Origin: Halalkaliarchaeum sp. AArc-CO
Lineage (GTDB): Archaea > Halobacteriota > Halobacteria > Halobacteriales > Haloferacaceae
Direction: 5' to 3'
Length of the DNA stretch: 64,000 nucleotides
Assembly: GCF_024972735.1 (NCBI RefSeq)
Contig: NZ_CP087723.1
Coordinates: forward strand, 2,108,001 to 2,172,000
In this document: piece after piece, positions 25,835-40,899 of the stretch
Position numbering within the stretch: position 1 is the first letter of the stretch
How the letters are laid out: every line of letters begins with the position of its first letter
Program-made: the position numbers and the translations under genes
Notes under the pieces: model-generated
What the model saw: the letters and a program-made list of their open reading frames with translations, nothing else
Databases searched by the model: none
What the model was told of the DNA's origin: nothing

Positions 25835-27412
25835 ATGACCGACGAGAACGAAGCCACGGACGGAGGCAGCGACACGGCAGCCGGCGCGGACGACCTGGCG
25901 CTGGACCCGTGGGGCTCCTCGACCGTCTCCGATTACCGGAAGCTGTTCGAGGAGTTCGGCATCGAGGAGTTCGAGGACGTTCTGTCGGGGGTTCCGAACC
26001 CCCACTACCTGATGCGCCGGGGCGTCATCTTCGGCCACCGGGAGTACGATCGGGTCGCCCGGGCGATGGCGAACGACGAGCCGTTCGCAGCGTTGTCGGG
26101 CTTCATGCCGACGGGTGATCCACACATCGGCCACAAGCTGGTGTTCGACGAGCTGATCTGGCACCAGGAGCAGGGCGGGGACACCTACGGCCTCATCGCG
26201 GATCTGGAGGCCCACTCCGCGCGGGGGATCCCGTGGGAGGAGATCGACGAACACGCTCGCAACTACCTGCTGTCGTTGATCGCGCTGGGTTTCGATCCCG
26301 AGGAGGGAGAACTCTACCGGCAGGCGGACAACCAGGACGTCCAGGATCTCGCCTTCGAACTCGGCTCGAAGGCCAATTTCTCGGAGTTTCAGGCGATCTA
26401 CGGGTTCGAGGGCGACACCAGCGTCTCACACATGCAAAGCGTCGTCACCCAGATGGCCGACATCCTCTACCCGCAACTGGAGGAACCGAAGCCGACCGTG
26501 ATCCCGGTCGGCCCGGATCAGGATCCGCACGTCCGGTTCGCCCGCGATCTGGCCGCGCGGTTGCGCTACTTCGGGATCACCGAGGCGTTCGCGAGTTTCG
26601 AGGTCGATTCGGACGAACGTAAGCTGCTCTCTCGGGCGTACGAGGCGCTGTCGGAAGAGGGCTCCCTGGACCACGAGGACGGGGGGCCACCGCGGTGTGA
26701 AGACGCCGCCGACTGGCTCGAAGAGTCGGCCGACCCATCCCCGGTTCGAGAGTCGCTGGTCGGGAAGCTCCGGGCCGCCGGGAAAGAGCCTCTTCGACCC
26801 CGGGTTCGGTTCCTCGACCGCAACGCCACCGACGAGGCCTTCGAGGCGCTGATCGAAGCGGTGGACGGCGAAAAGCGCGTCTTCGACGAACACGTCGACA
26901 GCTTCGAACTGTCCCGAAAAACTGCCGAGGAGCTGGCCCGCGAGATCGAGATCGACCACGGTGGGTACGGGTTCATGCTCCCCTCGTCGATCTATCACCG
27001 GTTCATGACCGGCCTCACGGGCGGGAAGATGTCCTCCTCGGTGCCCGCGAGTCACATCTCGCTTCTGGACGACCCCGAGGACGGATACGAGAAGGTGAAG
27101 GCGGCGACCACAGGCGGCCGGGAGACCGCAGAACTACAGCGCGAGCTCGGCGGCGAGGCCGACGACTGTCCGGTGTACGAACTGTACGCCTATCTACTGG
27201 CCGGCGACGACGACGAGTTTGCCACCGCGGTGTACGACGAGTGTGTCGGCGGCGAACGCCTCTGTGGCGGCTGCAAGGAACAGGCCGCACAACTCATGCG
27301 GGAGTTCCTCGCGGATCACCAGGAGAAACGCGAGGAGGCCGAAGCGATCCTCGAGGACCTCGATATCGAACTCGACGCCGAACGGCGCGGCGTGCCCGGC
27401 GACGAGCACTGA
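25835..27412 (+). CDS. trpS: tryptophanyl-tRNA synthetase
   Basis: A 525-residue class I synthetase of the archaeal/eukaryotic type. The HIGH motif is PHIGH (96-100) in GFMPTGDPHIGHKLVF and the KMSKS motif is GGKMSSSVPAS (about 396-402). A charged insertion of roughly 90 residues (about 255-345) between the catalytic half-sites (ALSEEGSLDHEDGGPPRCED) lengthens it compared with other archaeal TrpRS, as is seen in haloarchaea. The C-terminus has a C-G-G-C pair (ERLCGGCKEQ). It is 13 nt downstream of endA and probably cotranscribed. Confidence 0.95.
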   Translation: MTDENEATDGGSDTAAGADDLALDPWGSSTVSDYRKLFEEFGIEEFEDVLSGVPNPHYLMRRGVIFGHREYDRVARAMANDEPFAALSGFMPTGDPHIGHKLVFDELIWHQEQGGDTYGLIADLEAHSARGIPWEEIDEHARNYLLSLIALGFDPEEGELYRQADNQDVQDLAFELGSKANFSEFQAIYGFEGDTSVSHMQSVVTQMADILYPQLEEPKPTVIPVGPDQDPHVRFARDLAARLRYFGITEAFASFEVDSDERKLLSRAYEALSEEGSLDHEDGGPPRCEDAADWLEESADPSPVRESLVGKLRAAGKEPLRPRVRFLDRNATDEAFEALIEAVDGEKRVFDEHVDSFELSRKTAEELAREIEIDHGGYGFMLPSSIYHRFMTGLTGGKMSSSVPASHISLLDDPEDGYEKVKAATTGGRETAELQRELGGEADDCPVYELYAYLLAGDDDEFATAVYDECVGGERLCGGCKEQAAQLMREFLADHQEKREEAEAILEDLDIELDAERRGVPGDEH

Positions 27413-27450
27413 GGGGTGTTCTAACGGAGTTTCCGGCAGCCGACGCCGGA

Positions 27451-28746
27451 CTATAGATCGTCCACGACGTCGATCACCTCGTCGATCGCCTCGGCGTATC
27501 GGCGTGCGCTTTCGTATAAAAGCAGCGCGAGGTCGAGTTGCATCGCCCACTCGGAGTCGTCGACCGCGTGGGCGTCTTCCGTCAGGCGTTCCACCCGACT
27601 GTCGGTTGCCCGCACGACGCCGAGCGGGACGGCAGCGAGATGTCCCACGAGCGGATCGTCGCGATCGAGGTACGGTTCGACGGTGTCGATCGCAGCGCGC
27701 TTCCGTGCGCGAAGGTCGTCAGGATCCGCACCGTGTTCGTAGTCGATTTCCTCCCACCAGACGGGATTCGGAACGTCGGAAAACGCCTCGTACAGCGGTA
27801 TTGTCGGGAGCAACAGCACGTGGGTGTGGGCGGCCCGTCCGTGATCGCCGTCATCGAACAGGCGACTCGCGATTTCGGGGGTCCCGCCGAGGTTGCGCAT
27901 GGGCCGTTGCAACGCCCCGATCCCCCGCATGGCGAACGTCGAGTTTGCCCCGTCGATCTCGGGGGCCTCGTGGCGAGCGGGGGCCGCCTCGCGGTGGTGC
28001 TCGTATTCGTCCACGAGACGTTCGGCGGCCGCCGAAAACTCCGGACGATGATTCTCCCCAGAGCGGGTTTCGACGAGGGACTCGGCGTCTTCGACCGCGG
28101 CTGTGGCGCGTTCGAGCTGTCTCCACCGATCTCTGCGTTCGTCTTCCTCGCGTGCGTTCTCGAGCGCGCTGGTGGCCTCGCCGAGTGCCGACTCGATCGT
28201 CGAACCGGCAACGATCGCCTCCCCGAAGCTCGCCCCCCGGTAGGGAACCGAGACGGATTCGATCCGTTCTTCCAGGGCCGACGCACGCTCGGCGAACGGC
28301 TCGAAGGGCAGTTCGTCGGGGGCTTCGTGTGCGAGTATCCCCACCAGACGCGACCGGACCCGTCGGTACGTGAAAAGCGCCTGCCGACGGGCGTAGTGCA
28401 TCGCGGGGACGCCGCGGGACCAGATAGTCACAGTTTCGGGCGCCCTGTCACTCAATCGCGCCCGAAGGTTCTCGATGAATTCCTCGGAGTACCGATCGTA
28501 CGGCGGGTCGAGACGGGGTTCTATCTCCTCGAACCGCTCGACTGCCCGGTCGTACGACGCATCGAGCAGCGTCGAGGTGATGATCTGGTCGTCTTCGATC
28601 CGTGGAACCTCGCTTCCGGTGACCTCACGGAGGTCGAGCACCGACGGGTATCGTCGGATCCGGCGCCGTTGCCAGTAGCCGAGGCCGAGGATGCCGGCGC
28701 CCGCGGCTCCCGTCGCAGCGAGGACGCGTCGTCTGTGGAGGGCCAT
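27451..28746 (-). CDS. hypothetical protein with Tat-like N-terminus (431 aa)
   Basis: A 431-residue protein that I do not recognise. The N-terminus MALHRRRVLAATGAAGAGIL looks like a twin-arginine leader or anchor followed by a basic stretch (WQRRRIRRYP). The remainder is long, helical and acidic, with heptad-rich stretches around residues 165-250 (ESALGEATSALENAREEDE) suggesting coiled coil, and a conserved-looking segment HTHVLLLPTIPLYEAFSDVP. It may be exposed on the cell surface or anchored at the membrane. It is convergent with trpS (38 nt apart) and lies downstream of the Cmi4-like gene. Confidence 0.65.
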   Translation of the reverse strand: MALHRRRVLAATGAAGAGILGLGYWQRRRIRRYPSVLDLREVTGSEVPRIEDDQIITSTLLDASYDRAVERFEEIEPRLDPPYDRYSEEFIENLRARLSDRAPETVTIWSRGVPAMHYARRQALFTYRRVRSRLVGILAHEAPDELPFEPFAERASALEERIESVSVPYRGASFGEAIVAGSTIESALGEATSALENAREEDERRDRWRQLERATAAVEDAESLVETRSGENHRPEFSAAAERLVDEYEHHREAAPARHEAPEIDGANSTFAMRGIGALQRPMRNLGGTPEIASRLFDDGDHGRAAHTHVLLLPTIPLYEAFSDVPNPVWWEEIDYEHGADPDDLRARKRAAIDTVEPYLDRDDPLVGHLAAVPLGVVRATDSRVERLTEDAHAVDDSEWAMQLDLALLLYESARRYAEAIDEVIDVVDDL

Positions 28747-28795
28747 AGCTGCCGGCGACTCGTTCGAATGCTGGCACAGTAAATGTACTGCCGGT

Positions 28796-29398
28796 TCAAA
28801 AGGAAACGTCGGTCTCGATGTCTTCGGTCGCCTCCTCCAGGCCGTCCTCGTGGGCGTCCTGGGCGAGCGGTCCCTCGATGTCCGCGTCGGTCAAAAGCTC
28901 CCGGAACTCGTCGCGGAAGCGGTCGTTCGCCCGGGTGGATTCCAGTTCGGCGTCGACGACCGCCGAATATCGCCGCACCGTTTCCTCGTCGGCGTCCAGC
29001 GTCTCGACGCGTTCCGCCATCGAGACCCCGTCGGCGTGGAGCCGCTTGAGCGTCTCCAGTTCGAACGGCGCGTCCCGGTCCCCGTCGGCGACCAGATGAA
29101 GATCCATCCGGGCACGGAACACCCCCTCCCGATCCACGCCGAGGTGGTCGGCGATGGCGTCGTCGTCGGCGCCGTCGAAGTGACACCGAACGACGTCGAC
29201 GAGCTCCCGGTCGCACAACGAGGAGTCGAACTCGTATCGTTCCCGCATCGTCCCGACGAGTTCCGCCACCCGATCGAGGACTGCCCCCTCGTCCCCGTCG
29301 GTCAGCGATCCGGGCGACTCCACCTGGCCCTCCGTCACCGATTCGGAGCCGGTGGCGTCGATGAAGATCTCCCGTAACTCCTCGGTCTTTTCGTCCAT
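28796..29398 (-). CDS. Cmi4-like haloarchaeal protein (conditioned-medium-induced protein 4 family)
   Basis: A 200-residue acidic cytoplasmic protein starting MDEKTEELREIFIDATGSES, which resembles the haloarchaeal proteins annotated as conditioned medium-induced protein 4. This is from memory and not searched. Two regions resemble small helix-turn-helix folds (DDDAIADHLGVDREGVFRAR near 80-100 and DGVSMAERVETLDADEETVR near 125-145), so a DNA-binding or regulatory role is possible. The TATA box ATATAAAA (29422-29429) is centred 27 nt before the ATG, giving a leaderless transcript. Function unknown. Confidence 0.7.
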   Translation of the reverse strand: MDEKTEELREIFIDATGSESVTEGQVESPGSLTDGDEGAVLDRVAELVGTMRERYEFDSSLCDRELVDVVRCHFDGADDDAIADHLGVDREGVFRARMDLHLVADGDRDAPFELETLKRLHADGVSMAERVETLDADEETVRRYSAVVDAELESTRANDRFRDEFRELLTDADIEGPLAQDAHEDGLEEATEDIETDVSF

Positions 29399-29421
29399 GG
29401 CTGGGAAGGAACGTGTCGAGC

Positions 29422-29429
29422 ATATAAAA
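29422..29429 (-). promoter_or_regulatory. TATA box of the Cmi4-like gene
   Basis: The minus strand reads TTTTATAT, centred 27 nt upstream of ATG 29398. Confidence 0.65.
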
Positions 29430-29480
29430 GGTTGCTGTTCGAACCACAGGGTTCAAGCGCGTCCCGAAAAACGGCCATCC

Positions 29481-30062
29481 ATGGCAACGAGGGCCGAATC
29501 GGTCGAACTCGTCGAGGAAGGAACCGTCACGAACCTCGCCAGGGCCGGGCTGTTCGCCGCGCTGGTCGGCGCGTTCGCGTACGTGGCGATCCCGACGCCG
29601 TTCTCGCCGGCTCCGGTGACCCTGCAGGTGCTCGGGGTGTTCCTCGCCGGGATCCTGCTGGGACCGGCGTGGGGCGGGTTTTCGATGGTGCTGTATCTGG
29701 CGGCCGGCGCGCTGGGCGCGCCGGTGTTCGCCGGCGGCACCGCGGGCCTCGGCGTTCTCGTCGGGGAGACCGCCGGATACCTGTGGTCGTACCCGATCGC
29801 GGCCGCCGTCGTCGGCGCGATCGTCCACCGCGGAACCGAACTGCGCCCCCCGAAGGAGGCAAGTGTTGGCCTCCTCGTCGGCGCGATGGTGGTCGGTGTC
29901 GCCGTCATCTACGGGGTCGGGACGGTCGTGATGGCGGCCGTCCTCGGACTCACTCTCCTCGAGGCGTTCCTCCTGGGGGCGGCCGCTTTCGTCCCGTTCG
30001 AGGTCGCGAAGATCGCCGCCGCCGTCGGAATCGTGCACTCGGATCGCCTCGCCGCAGTGTGA
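29481..30062 (+). CDS. bioY: biotin ECF transporter substrate-binding subunit BioY
   Basis: A 193-residue S component with about six membrane segments. The BioY signature is clear: IPTPFSPAPVTLQVLGVFLAG near residues 35-55, ALGAPVFAGGTAGLGVLVG and ETAGYLWSYPIAA. It captures biotin at the membrane and works with the ATPase and transmembrane (EcfT) subunits encoded by the next two genes, making a dedicated three-gene BioYMN importer. ATG 29481 begins the acidic pre-helix segment MATRAESVELVEEG; upstream in-frame codons lie in the divergent promoter region. A 45-nt gap separates it from the ATPase gene. Confidence 0.93.
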   Translation: MATRAESVELVEEGTVTNLARAGLFAALVGAFAYVAIPTPFSPAPVTLQVLGVFLAGILLGPAWGGFSMVLYLAAGALGAPVFAGGTAGLGVLVGETAGYLWSYPIAAAVVGAIVHRGTELRPPKEASVGLLVGAMVVGVAVIYGVGTVVMAAVLGLTLLEAFLLGAAAFVPFEVAKIAAAVGIVHSDRLAAV

Positions 30063-30107
30063 ACCGATGGCCCGACCATCGACGACGTGGTGTCGGACTG
30101 ATTCAAG

Positions 30108-30836
30108 ATGATCCAGGTCCGTAACGTCACGGTGCAGTACGGAGACGTCGTCGCCGTCGACGACGTTACCCTCCAGATCCCCGACGGCGAGTTCCTCGCG
30201 CTGGTCGGGGCGAACGGCTCCGGGAAGACGAGCCTCGTGCGGACGTTCAACGGCCTCGTCACGCCCGACGAAGGGGAGGTGTGTGTCGACGGCCAGGAGG
30301 TCAGCTCGAACCCCGTGGCCGCCCGGACGGCCGTCGGCATGGTGTTTCAGGATCCCCGCGACTGTTTCGTCGCTGCAACCGTCGGCGACGACGTGGCGTT
30401 CGGGCCGGAGAACCTCGGCCTCTCGCGGAAGGAGATCCGCAAACGCGTAGAGTCGGCGCTTGCAGCCGTGCGAATGGAGGGTCGAGAAGCCGAACGGATC
30501 GACTCGCTGTCCGGCGGCGAACGCGCCAGGGTCGCGATCGCGGGGGCGCTCGCGATGGAGCCGTCACACCTCGTTCTCGACGAGCCGTTCGCAGGGCTCG
30601 ACGCGCCGACGCGGGAGGCGGTCCGCAATCGACTCCGGACGCTTCACGGTGACGGAACCGGGATCGTCGTCGTGACCCACGACGTCGGGACCGTGATCGA
30701 ACGTGCCGATCGTGTCCTCGCGCTCGCCGACGGCGAGATCGCACTGGAGGCGGACGTGAGCGGGGACGCGGCCCCCGATCCAGCGGTCGAGGACCGACTG
30801 GTTGCACTCGGCGTCCCGATTCACGGGCGCGAGTAG
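30108..30836 (+). CDS. bioM: ECF transporter ATPase subunit (BioM/EcfA type)
   Basis: A 242-residue ABC ATPase with Walker A GANGSGKT (34-41), Q-loop VFQDPRDCFV, signature LSGGERARVAIAGALAM, Walker B LVLDEPFAGLD and switch His in VVTHDVGT. The D-P-R/Q-loop form and small size are typical of ECF ATPases. It energises biotin uptake with BioY and the EcfT subunit. It is followed after a single base by the GTG of the next gene, so all three form one operon. Confidence 0.92.
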   Translation: MIQVRNVTVQYGDVVAVDDVTLQIPDGEFLALVGANGSGKTSLVRTFNGLVTPDEGEVCVDGQEVSSNPVAARTAVGMVFQDPRDCFVAATVGDDVAFGPENLGLSRKEIRKRVESALAAVRMEGREAERIDSLSGGERARVAIAGALAMEPSHLVLDEPFAGLDAPTREAVRNRLRTLHGDGTGIVVVTHDVGTVIERADRVLALADGEIALEADVSGDAAPDPAVEDRLVALGVPIHGRE

Positions 30837-30837
30837 C

Positions 30838-31557
30838 GTGCTCCAGTATCGCCCCGACGACACGGTCGCACACCGGCTCGACCCCCGGACGAAACTCGTC
30901 GTCCAGTTCGCGGTGGTCGCCGTCGCGTACGCCTACACAACACCCGAGGGGTTGGCGGTTCTGACGGTCGTTGCGCTCGCGGCGCTTTTCCTCGCCGGGA
31001 CTGGCCCGATCGCCGCGCTGTACGGCTTCCGGTTCGCACTCCCGTTTCTCGTACTGGCACCGATCATCGCCGGCGTCACCGTCGGCCCGCCGTGGTTCTC
31101 GCCGGGCGACGCCGCTGTCACCGGCCTGGCGTCCTACCGGGTCCTGCTCGTGTTGCTCGTGAGCGCGGCGTACGTCCGGTCGACGTCGATCCGGGAGTCG
31201 CGGGCGGCGATCCAGCGGACCGTCCCCGGCCGCCCGGGACAGTTGCTCGGGGTCGGCGTCGCCGTTACGGCCCGGTCCCTGCCGCCGTTGCGCCGGGAGC
31301 TGCTGGCCGTGCGCCGGGCAATGCGCGCGCGCCTCGGCGAGAACCGATCGCTCCGGGACCGGATCGGGCTGCTCGCCGTCGGTGGCGTCTCACGAGCGCT
31401 TGCGAGGGCGGATCGGCTTGCACTCGCACTCCGGGCGCGGTGTTTCTCCTGGAACCCGACGCTTCCGCCGCTGTCGTTCTCGCCGGTCGATTACCTGGTG
31501 ACGCTGGGATCCGTCGTGACGATTCTGCTCGTTTTGACGGACAAAATACTGCGTTAA
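30838..31557 (+). CDS. bioN: ECF transporter transmembrane subunit (BioN/EcfT)
   Basis: A 239-residue membrane protein starting at GTG 30838, one base after the ATPase stop. The N-terminal HRLDPRTKLVVQFAVV is the EcfT signature. Four to five hydrophobic segments span residues 25-110, and the coupling helices carry Ala-Arg-Gly-like motifs: RRAMRARLGENRSL and ALRARCFSW are the usual A-R-x places. It couples ATP hydrolysis to BioY. Confidence 0.9.
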   Translation: MLQYRPDDTVAHRLDPRTKLVVQFAVVAVAYAYTTPEGLAVLTVVALAALFLAGTGPIAALYGFRFALPFLVLAPIIAGVTVGPPWFSPGDAAVTGLASYRVLLVLLVSAAYVRSTSIRESRAAIQRTVPGRPGQLLGVGVAVTARSLPPLRRELLAVRRAMRARLGENRSLRDRIGLLAVGGVSRALARADRLALALRARCFSWNPTLPPLSFSPVDYLVTLGSVVTILLVLTDKILR

Positions 31558-31639
31558 CCGGCCGAACCGAGCGGAGTTACTTAAACGGGTGAACAAGCTC
31601 TTGGCAAGATTTAACCTGTGCGTGGCCACGTGAGAATAT

Positions 31640-35818
<4,179 letters not shown>

Positions 35819-35819
<1 letters not shown>

Positions 35820-38389
35820 TGAGTTCAGAGATACCCGATCCCGACGACGATCACGCCGCAGAGGTACAGGTCGCCCGCATCGAAGACGAGATGGAGCAGT
35901 CCTACATCGATTACGCGATGTCGGTGATCGCGGGCCGGGCGCTGCCGGACGTCCGCGACGGTCTCAAGCCCGTCCACCGGCGCATCCTGTATGCGATGCA
36001 CGAGGCGGGCGTGACCAGCCGGGCGAGCCACCGGAAGTCCTCTTCGGTCGTCGGCGAAACGATGGGTGATTACCACCCGCACGGCGACACCGCGATCTAC
36101 GACACGCTCGCCCGGATGGCCCAGGACTTCTCGATGCGGTATCCGCTGGTGGACGGTCAGGGGAACTTCGGCTCGGTCGACGGCGATCCGCCGGCGGCGA
36201 TGCGGTACACCGAGGCCCGGATGGCCCCGATCGCCGAGGAACTGCTCGCGGATATCGACAGGGACACCGTCGACTTCGCTCCGAACTACGACGACCGGCT
36301 CGAGGAGCCCGAAGTGCTGCCGGCGGCGTTCCCGAACCTGCTGGTCAACGGCTCGTCGGGCATCGCCGTGGGGATGTCGACGAACGTTCCGCCGCACAAC
36401 CTCGGCGAGGTGATCGACGCGACGATCCACCTGATCGACAACCCCGACTGTACGGTCGAGGACCTGATGGAACACGTTCCGGGACCGGACTTCCCGACCG
36501 GGGCGAACATCGTCGGCCGCAATGGGGTTTACAAGGCGTACAAGACCGGCCGCGGGAAGATCCGGGTGCGCGCCGAGTTCGAGGTCGACGAGGAAAAGGG
36601 ACGGATCGTCATCACGGAACTCCCCTTCCAGCAGAACAAGTCCCGGCTGGTCGAACGGATCGCCGACGACGTAAACGAGGGGACGATCCCTGGGATCCGG
36701 GATCTCCGCGACGAGTCGGATCGGGACGGTATCCGGATCGTGATCGAACTCAAGCAGAGCGCGATGCCGGACGTGGTGAAAAACCAGCTGCTCGACAACC
36801 ATCTCGAGCGCACGTTCGGCGTGATCAACCTCGCGCTGGTCGACGGCGCGCCGCGGGTGCTGACGCTCAAGGAGACGCTCGCGGAGTATCTCGATCACCG
36901 CAGGGAGGTGGTCCGGCGGCGCTCGCAACACGAACTCGAGGAAGCCCAGGACCGTGCACACATCCTCGAAGGGCGGCTGCGGGCACTCGAGAACGTCGAC
37001 GACGTCGTCGAGCTCATTCGGAACGCATCGGATCGCGACGCGGCCAAGTCGGCGCTGCGAGAGGAGTACGGCTTCTCCCAGCCCCAGGTCGAGCACATCG
37101 TCGCGATGCAGCTCGGCTCGCTCACCTCGATGGAGTCCGAAGAGATCGAACGAGAGTACGAGGACATCCAGGCCCGGATCGAACGCCTGAACGAGATTCT
37201 CGAAAACGAGTCCGAACTACTCGGGGTTATCGAGGACGAGCTCCGGGAGATCAAGGCAGAATACGACGACGAGCGCCGCACCACCTTCGTCGAGGACGAC
37301 GGCACCGTCACCCACGAGGACCTCATCCCGGAAGCCGAGATGGTCGTCACGATGTCGGAGGACGACTATATAAAGCGGATGTCGCTTTCCACCTTCCGGG
37401 CGCAAAACCGCGGTGGAAAGGGGATCATCGGCACGGAACTGAAGGAAGGCGACAGCGTCTCCTCGGTGTTCGTCGCGAACACTCACGATCTCCTGTTGGT
37501 GTTTACGACACACGGCCAGATCTACGAGCTCAAGACCTACCAGATACCGGAGATGTCGAGAACCGCCCGGGGCAAGTCGGCAGTGAACCTGCTGGACCTC
37601 GAGGACGGCGAGGAGATCACTGCGGTGGTGAACACAGAAGCGCTCTCCGACGAGCAGTACCTGACGATGGTGACCCGGGACGGCTACGTGAAACGGACCT
37701 GCGCGAGCGAGTTCGGGCACATCCTCTCGACGGGGATCCGCGCGATACGGCTCGAGGAGGGCGACGAACTGATCGACGTCGAGGTGACCGACGGCGAGAC
37801 CGACCTCGTGATCGGCACCCGCGGAGGGATGTCGATCAGGTTCGACGAGGAGGAGGTTCGTCCGATGGGTCGCAGCGCCCGGGGCGTGCGCGGGATCCGG
37901 CTGGAGGGCGACGATCGGGTTGCCGGGATTGCGGCGGTAGATCCCGACAGACACAGCTGGGTACTGACAGTGACGGAAAACGGCTACGGCAAGCGGAGCG
38001 ACGTCGGCGCCTACCGCGTGCAGTCGCGCAACGGCAAGGGCCTGATCGACATCAAGACGAACGAACGCAACGGCGAAGTCGTCGGGATCGCGACGGTCGG
38101 CCCGGGAGATCACCTGGTGACGATGAGCCGCGGTGGGCAGATCATGCGCACCCGGGTGGAGGACCTCTCGATCGTCGGTCGAAACACGATGGGCGTGACT
38201 GTCATGGAAGTCGAGCCGGGCGATGCAGTTGCCTGCATGGAGGTCGTCCCGGCCCAGCGGCTGGAGGAGGCGCCAGCCACCGATGAGGATGAGACGACCA
38301 CCGATGAGGATGAGACGACCACCGATGAGGATGAGACGACCACCGACGGGGACGGTGAAGAACCGGACACGGATCAATCGAACAGGTAA
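35819..38389 (+). CDS. gyrA: DNA gyrase subunit A
   Basis: An 856-residue GyrA whose ATG overlaps the gyrB stop by one base. The breakage-reunion domain (about 20-500) carries the active-site Tyr130 in MRYTEARM and the quinolone-resistance region [17 protein letters not shown]. The C-terminal domain has six beta-pinwheel blades; the GyrA box appears as QNRGGKGI, the essential motif for DNA wrapping. The tail (about 820-856) is an acidic Thr/Asp/Glu tract encoded by a 21-bp tandem repeat. The 3' end overlaps the convergent permease gene by 16 nt. Confidence 0.97.
38279..38341 (+). repeat. three perfect 21-bp tandem repeats in the gyrA tail
   Basis: The unit ACCGATGAGGATGAGACGAC plus C occurs three times without mismatch at 38279, 38300 and 38321, encoding T-D-E-D-E-T-T each time in the acidic tail after the last pinwheel blade. 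Confidence 0.95.
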
Positions 38390-40770
38390 TCCATCAGGAA
38401 CCGACCGACAGGACCTCTGGTGTCGGTGTCCTCGTGGGTCTGGACCATTACCGCTGTGCAGTCGACCGAATCGACCAGCAGATCTCCCGGCCGGCCGAGA
38501 ACCCGCCCACGAAAGCCGCCGCGGTCGACGCCGGTCACCAGCAGATCCGCGGTCCCGACGAACCGAACGAGCCCGGAAATCCCGTCCTCGCTTTCGACGA
38601 CCGTCGATCGCGTAGGAACGGTACACAGGGAGATCAATTCGTCGTGGTAGTTCGCCACAGTTCGGCGCTGCGTCTCCGGCGGGTTCTCCGGAATCGCCTG
38701 AAGGAGGTTGATCTCAGCGCCGGTTTCCTCGCCGATCGCGTCCGCGATGAGGAGTTTCAACGGGTCGTACGGTCCACGAGTCGTCACCACGGCAACCTCG
38801 TCGATCCCGTCGAACCCCCGATCTTCGACGAGCAACACGTCACACGGCGCGTTCGCGAGGATCTCGTCCGTCTCGCTGCCGAAGAGCCGACGATGCAACT
38901 CCTCCCGGCGGCGTTCCACGACCAGCAGGTCGTACCTTCCGTACGCCGCCACGTCGATCATGGCACGCTCGTGATCCCTGCTGTCGATCTCCCGGTACTC
39001 GATCGTCGGTCCGTTCCTCCCAGCGGATCCGCGAACGGTTCCGGATTGTCCACCGGACGGTCGAGTTGCCGGTCGGACAGTGCCGTTCTCCGGGAACCAT
39101 TCCGCCGTGTCCCCCGAGTCAGTCGGGAACCAGTCGGGAACGTCGGCAGCGTGAACCTCCGGATGATCCTCGTCAAATACCCGACGTGGAACGTCGAAGA
39201 ACTTCACGAGGGAGACTACCGTCGTCCGCAACCGTCCCAGATCCGCCGAGATCCGGAGCATGTTCCGCTGTGTGTCTTCGGGCGTCCGGTCGGTGATCGC
39301 AACCAGGACGTCGTACTCGGCGTCGTTTTGAAACAGCCTGCGGGTCCGATCGACCGCGGAGACACCGAGACTCTCCCGTACACCCGCCCTGACGGCCCCT
39401 TCGCGGTCGATCGTCCCCCGCGCATACAGAAAGTAGTACGCGACACCCACCGCCACGATGACCGCAGCACCGACGAGCGGAACCGTTCCGACCTGCGTCA
39501 AAACCACGATACCACTGACCATGCCGAACACCTGCATCCAGGGGTATAGCGGCGACGTGAATTCGGGATCGTACTCCTCGATCGCCCCTTCGCGGAAGCC
39601 GACGAGCGCGAGATTGACGAGGACGAAAACGAGGATCTGGAACGCGCTGCCGAACTTGGCGACCTCAGATATCGGGAGGAACGCCACCATAAACAGGATC
39701 ATCCCGCCGGTCACGCCGACGGCGAGAACGGGGGTGTGAAACCGGTCGCTGACGCGTTCGAACGCTGCTGGCGCGAGGTCGTCCCGGGCCATCGCGAACG
39801 GGAACCGCGAGCCCGACAACAGCCCCGCATTGGCCGTCGACGCGAGCGCCAACAGGGCGGCGATCGTTACCCCGACCACGCCGACGCTGCCGAGCGTCTC
39901 CCGTGCAGCGATCGCCATGATCGGGCCTTCGCCCTCCTCGGTGAGCAACCCGTTCGCGTACGCCTCGACGTCGGCCGCTTCCGCAGCGGACAGTTCCGCC
40001 ACGTCGACGACCCCGATGGCGACGTACACGGTCGCAACGTAGATGACAGTAGTGAGTACGAGCGAGCCGACCATCGCCCGAGGAATCACTCTCCCGGGGT
40101 CTTTCACCTCCTCGGCGACGGCAGCGATTTTGATCACGCCGGCATACGAGATGAACACGAGGGCGGTTGCCGCGAGAAATCCGGACTCGCCGACCGCGAA
40201 GGCGCCGTCGATCTGTGCGCCCTGGACCTCACCGAATCCACCGGCGACGAACCACGCCATCACAACCAGCATGAGACCGACGATGAGGAACTGTAACCGG
40301 CCTGTGCTGGACGTACTGACCGCGTTGAGCACGACGAACCCGACTGCGAGAACCAGGGCGAAGGGAACGATCGGATCGCCGAACACCGGAACCTGTACCT
40401 CCCGGAGCCGGGGGAACAGAAACACCAGATACGGCATCCCGCCGATCAACGCGAGCGCCCCTTTAAACGAGAGCATGAACCAGTTTCCAAGGCCCGCGAT
40501 CGTCCCGAGTAACGGTCCCATCCCGCGTTCGACGTACACGTACGAGCCGCCGTCCTCGGGCATCGCAGTGGCCATCTCGGCGGCCGAGAGCGCCGCCGGC
40601 AGTACGAGCACCCCTGAAACGAGAAACGCCATCACGACCGAGGGATGCCCACCGTCGACCGTGACGAAGGCGACGCCGGGAAGTATGAAGATACCGGAGC
40701 CGACCATGGCCCCGATTGCGATCGCAGTCGTCGCCGGGAGTCCGAGGTCCCGCTTCAGCCCAGTCGGCAC
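38374..40770 (-). CDS. APC-family amino acid permease with C-terminal universal stress domains
   Basis: A 798-residue fusion starting at GTG 40770. Residues about 1-430 form twelve membrane segments of an APC transporter (first helix [33 protein letters not shown]). The cytoplasmic half contains two Usp-like domains: about 465-620 ([39 protein letters not shown]) and 640-785 ([38 protein letters not shown]). Such permease-Usp fusions are common in haloarchaea; the Usp parts may bind nucleotides and regulate transport. The transported compound is probably an amino acid or polyamine. Its end overlaps gyrA by 16 nt on the opposite strand. Confidence 0.9.
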   Translation of the reverse strand: MPTGLKRDLGLPATTAIAIGAMVGSGIFILPGVAFVTVDGGHPSVVMAFLVSGVLVLPAALSAAEMATAMPEDGGSYVYVERGMGPLLGTIAGLGNWFMLSFKGALALIGGMPYLVFLFPRLREVQVPVFGDPIVPFALVLAVGFVVLNAVSTSSTGRLQFLIVGLMLVVMAWFVAGGFGEVQGAQIDGAFAVGESGFLAATALVFISYAGVIKIAAVAEEVKDPGRVIPRAMVGSLVLTTVIYVATVYVAIGVVDVAELSAAEAADVEAYANGLLTEEGEGPIMAIAARETLGSVGVVGVTIAALLALASTANAGLLSGSRFPFAMARDDLAPAAFERVSDRFHTPVLAVGVTGGMILFMVAFLPISEVAKFGSAFQILVFVLVNLALVGFREGAIEEYDPEFTSPLYPWMQVFGMVSGIVVLTQVGTVPLVGAAVIVAVGVAYYFLYARGTIDREGAVRAGVRESLGVSAVDRTRRLFQNDAEYDVLVAITDRTPEDTQRNMLRISADLGRLRTTVVSLVKFFDVPRRVFDEDHPEVHAADVPDWFPTDSGDTAEWFPENGTVRPATRPSGGQSGTVRGSAGRNGPTIEYREIDSRDHERAMIDVAAYGRYDLLVVERRREELHRRLFGSETDEILANAPCDVLLVEDRGFDGIDEVAVVTTRGPYDPLKLLIADAIGEETGAEINLLQAIPENPPETQRRTVANYHDELISLCTVPTRSTVVESEDGISGLVRFVGTADLLVTGVDRGGFRGRVLGRPGDLLVDSVDCTAVMVQTHEDTDTRGPVGRFLMDYLFD

Positions 40771-40899
40771 GGCCCCCTCACCTGTCGCGTTCGAGACGTT
40801 CCACTCGAGTGTAGCCGTTCGGATCGCACGCGAGGAAATTGTCTCCCACCGCGTTTAGACGCCGATCCAAACGAGTTAGGATCACACCGGGGAGCCGGA

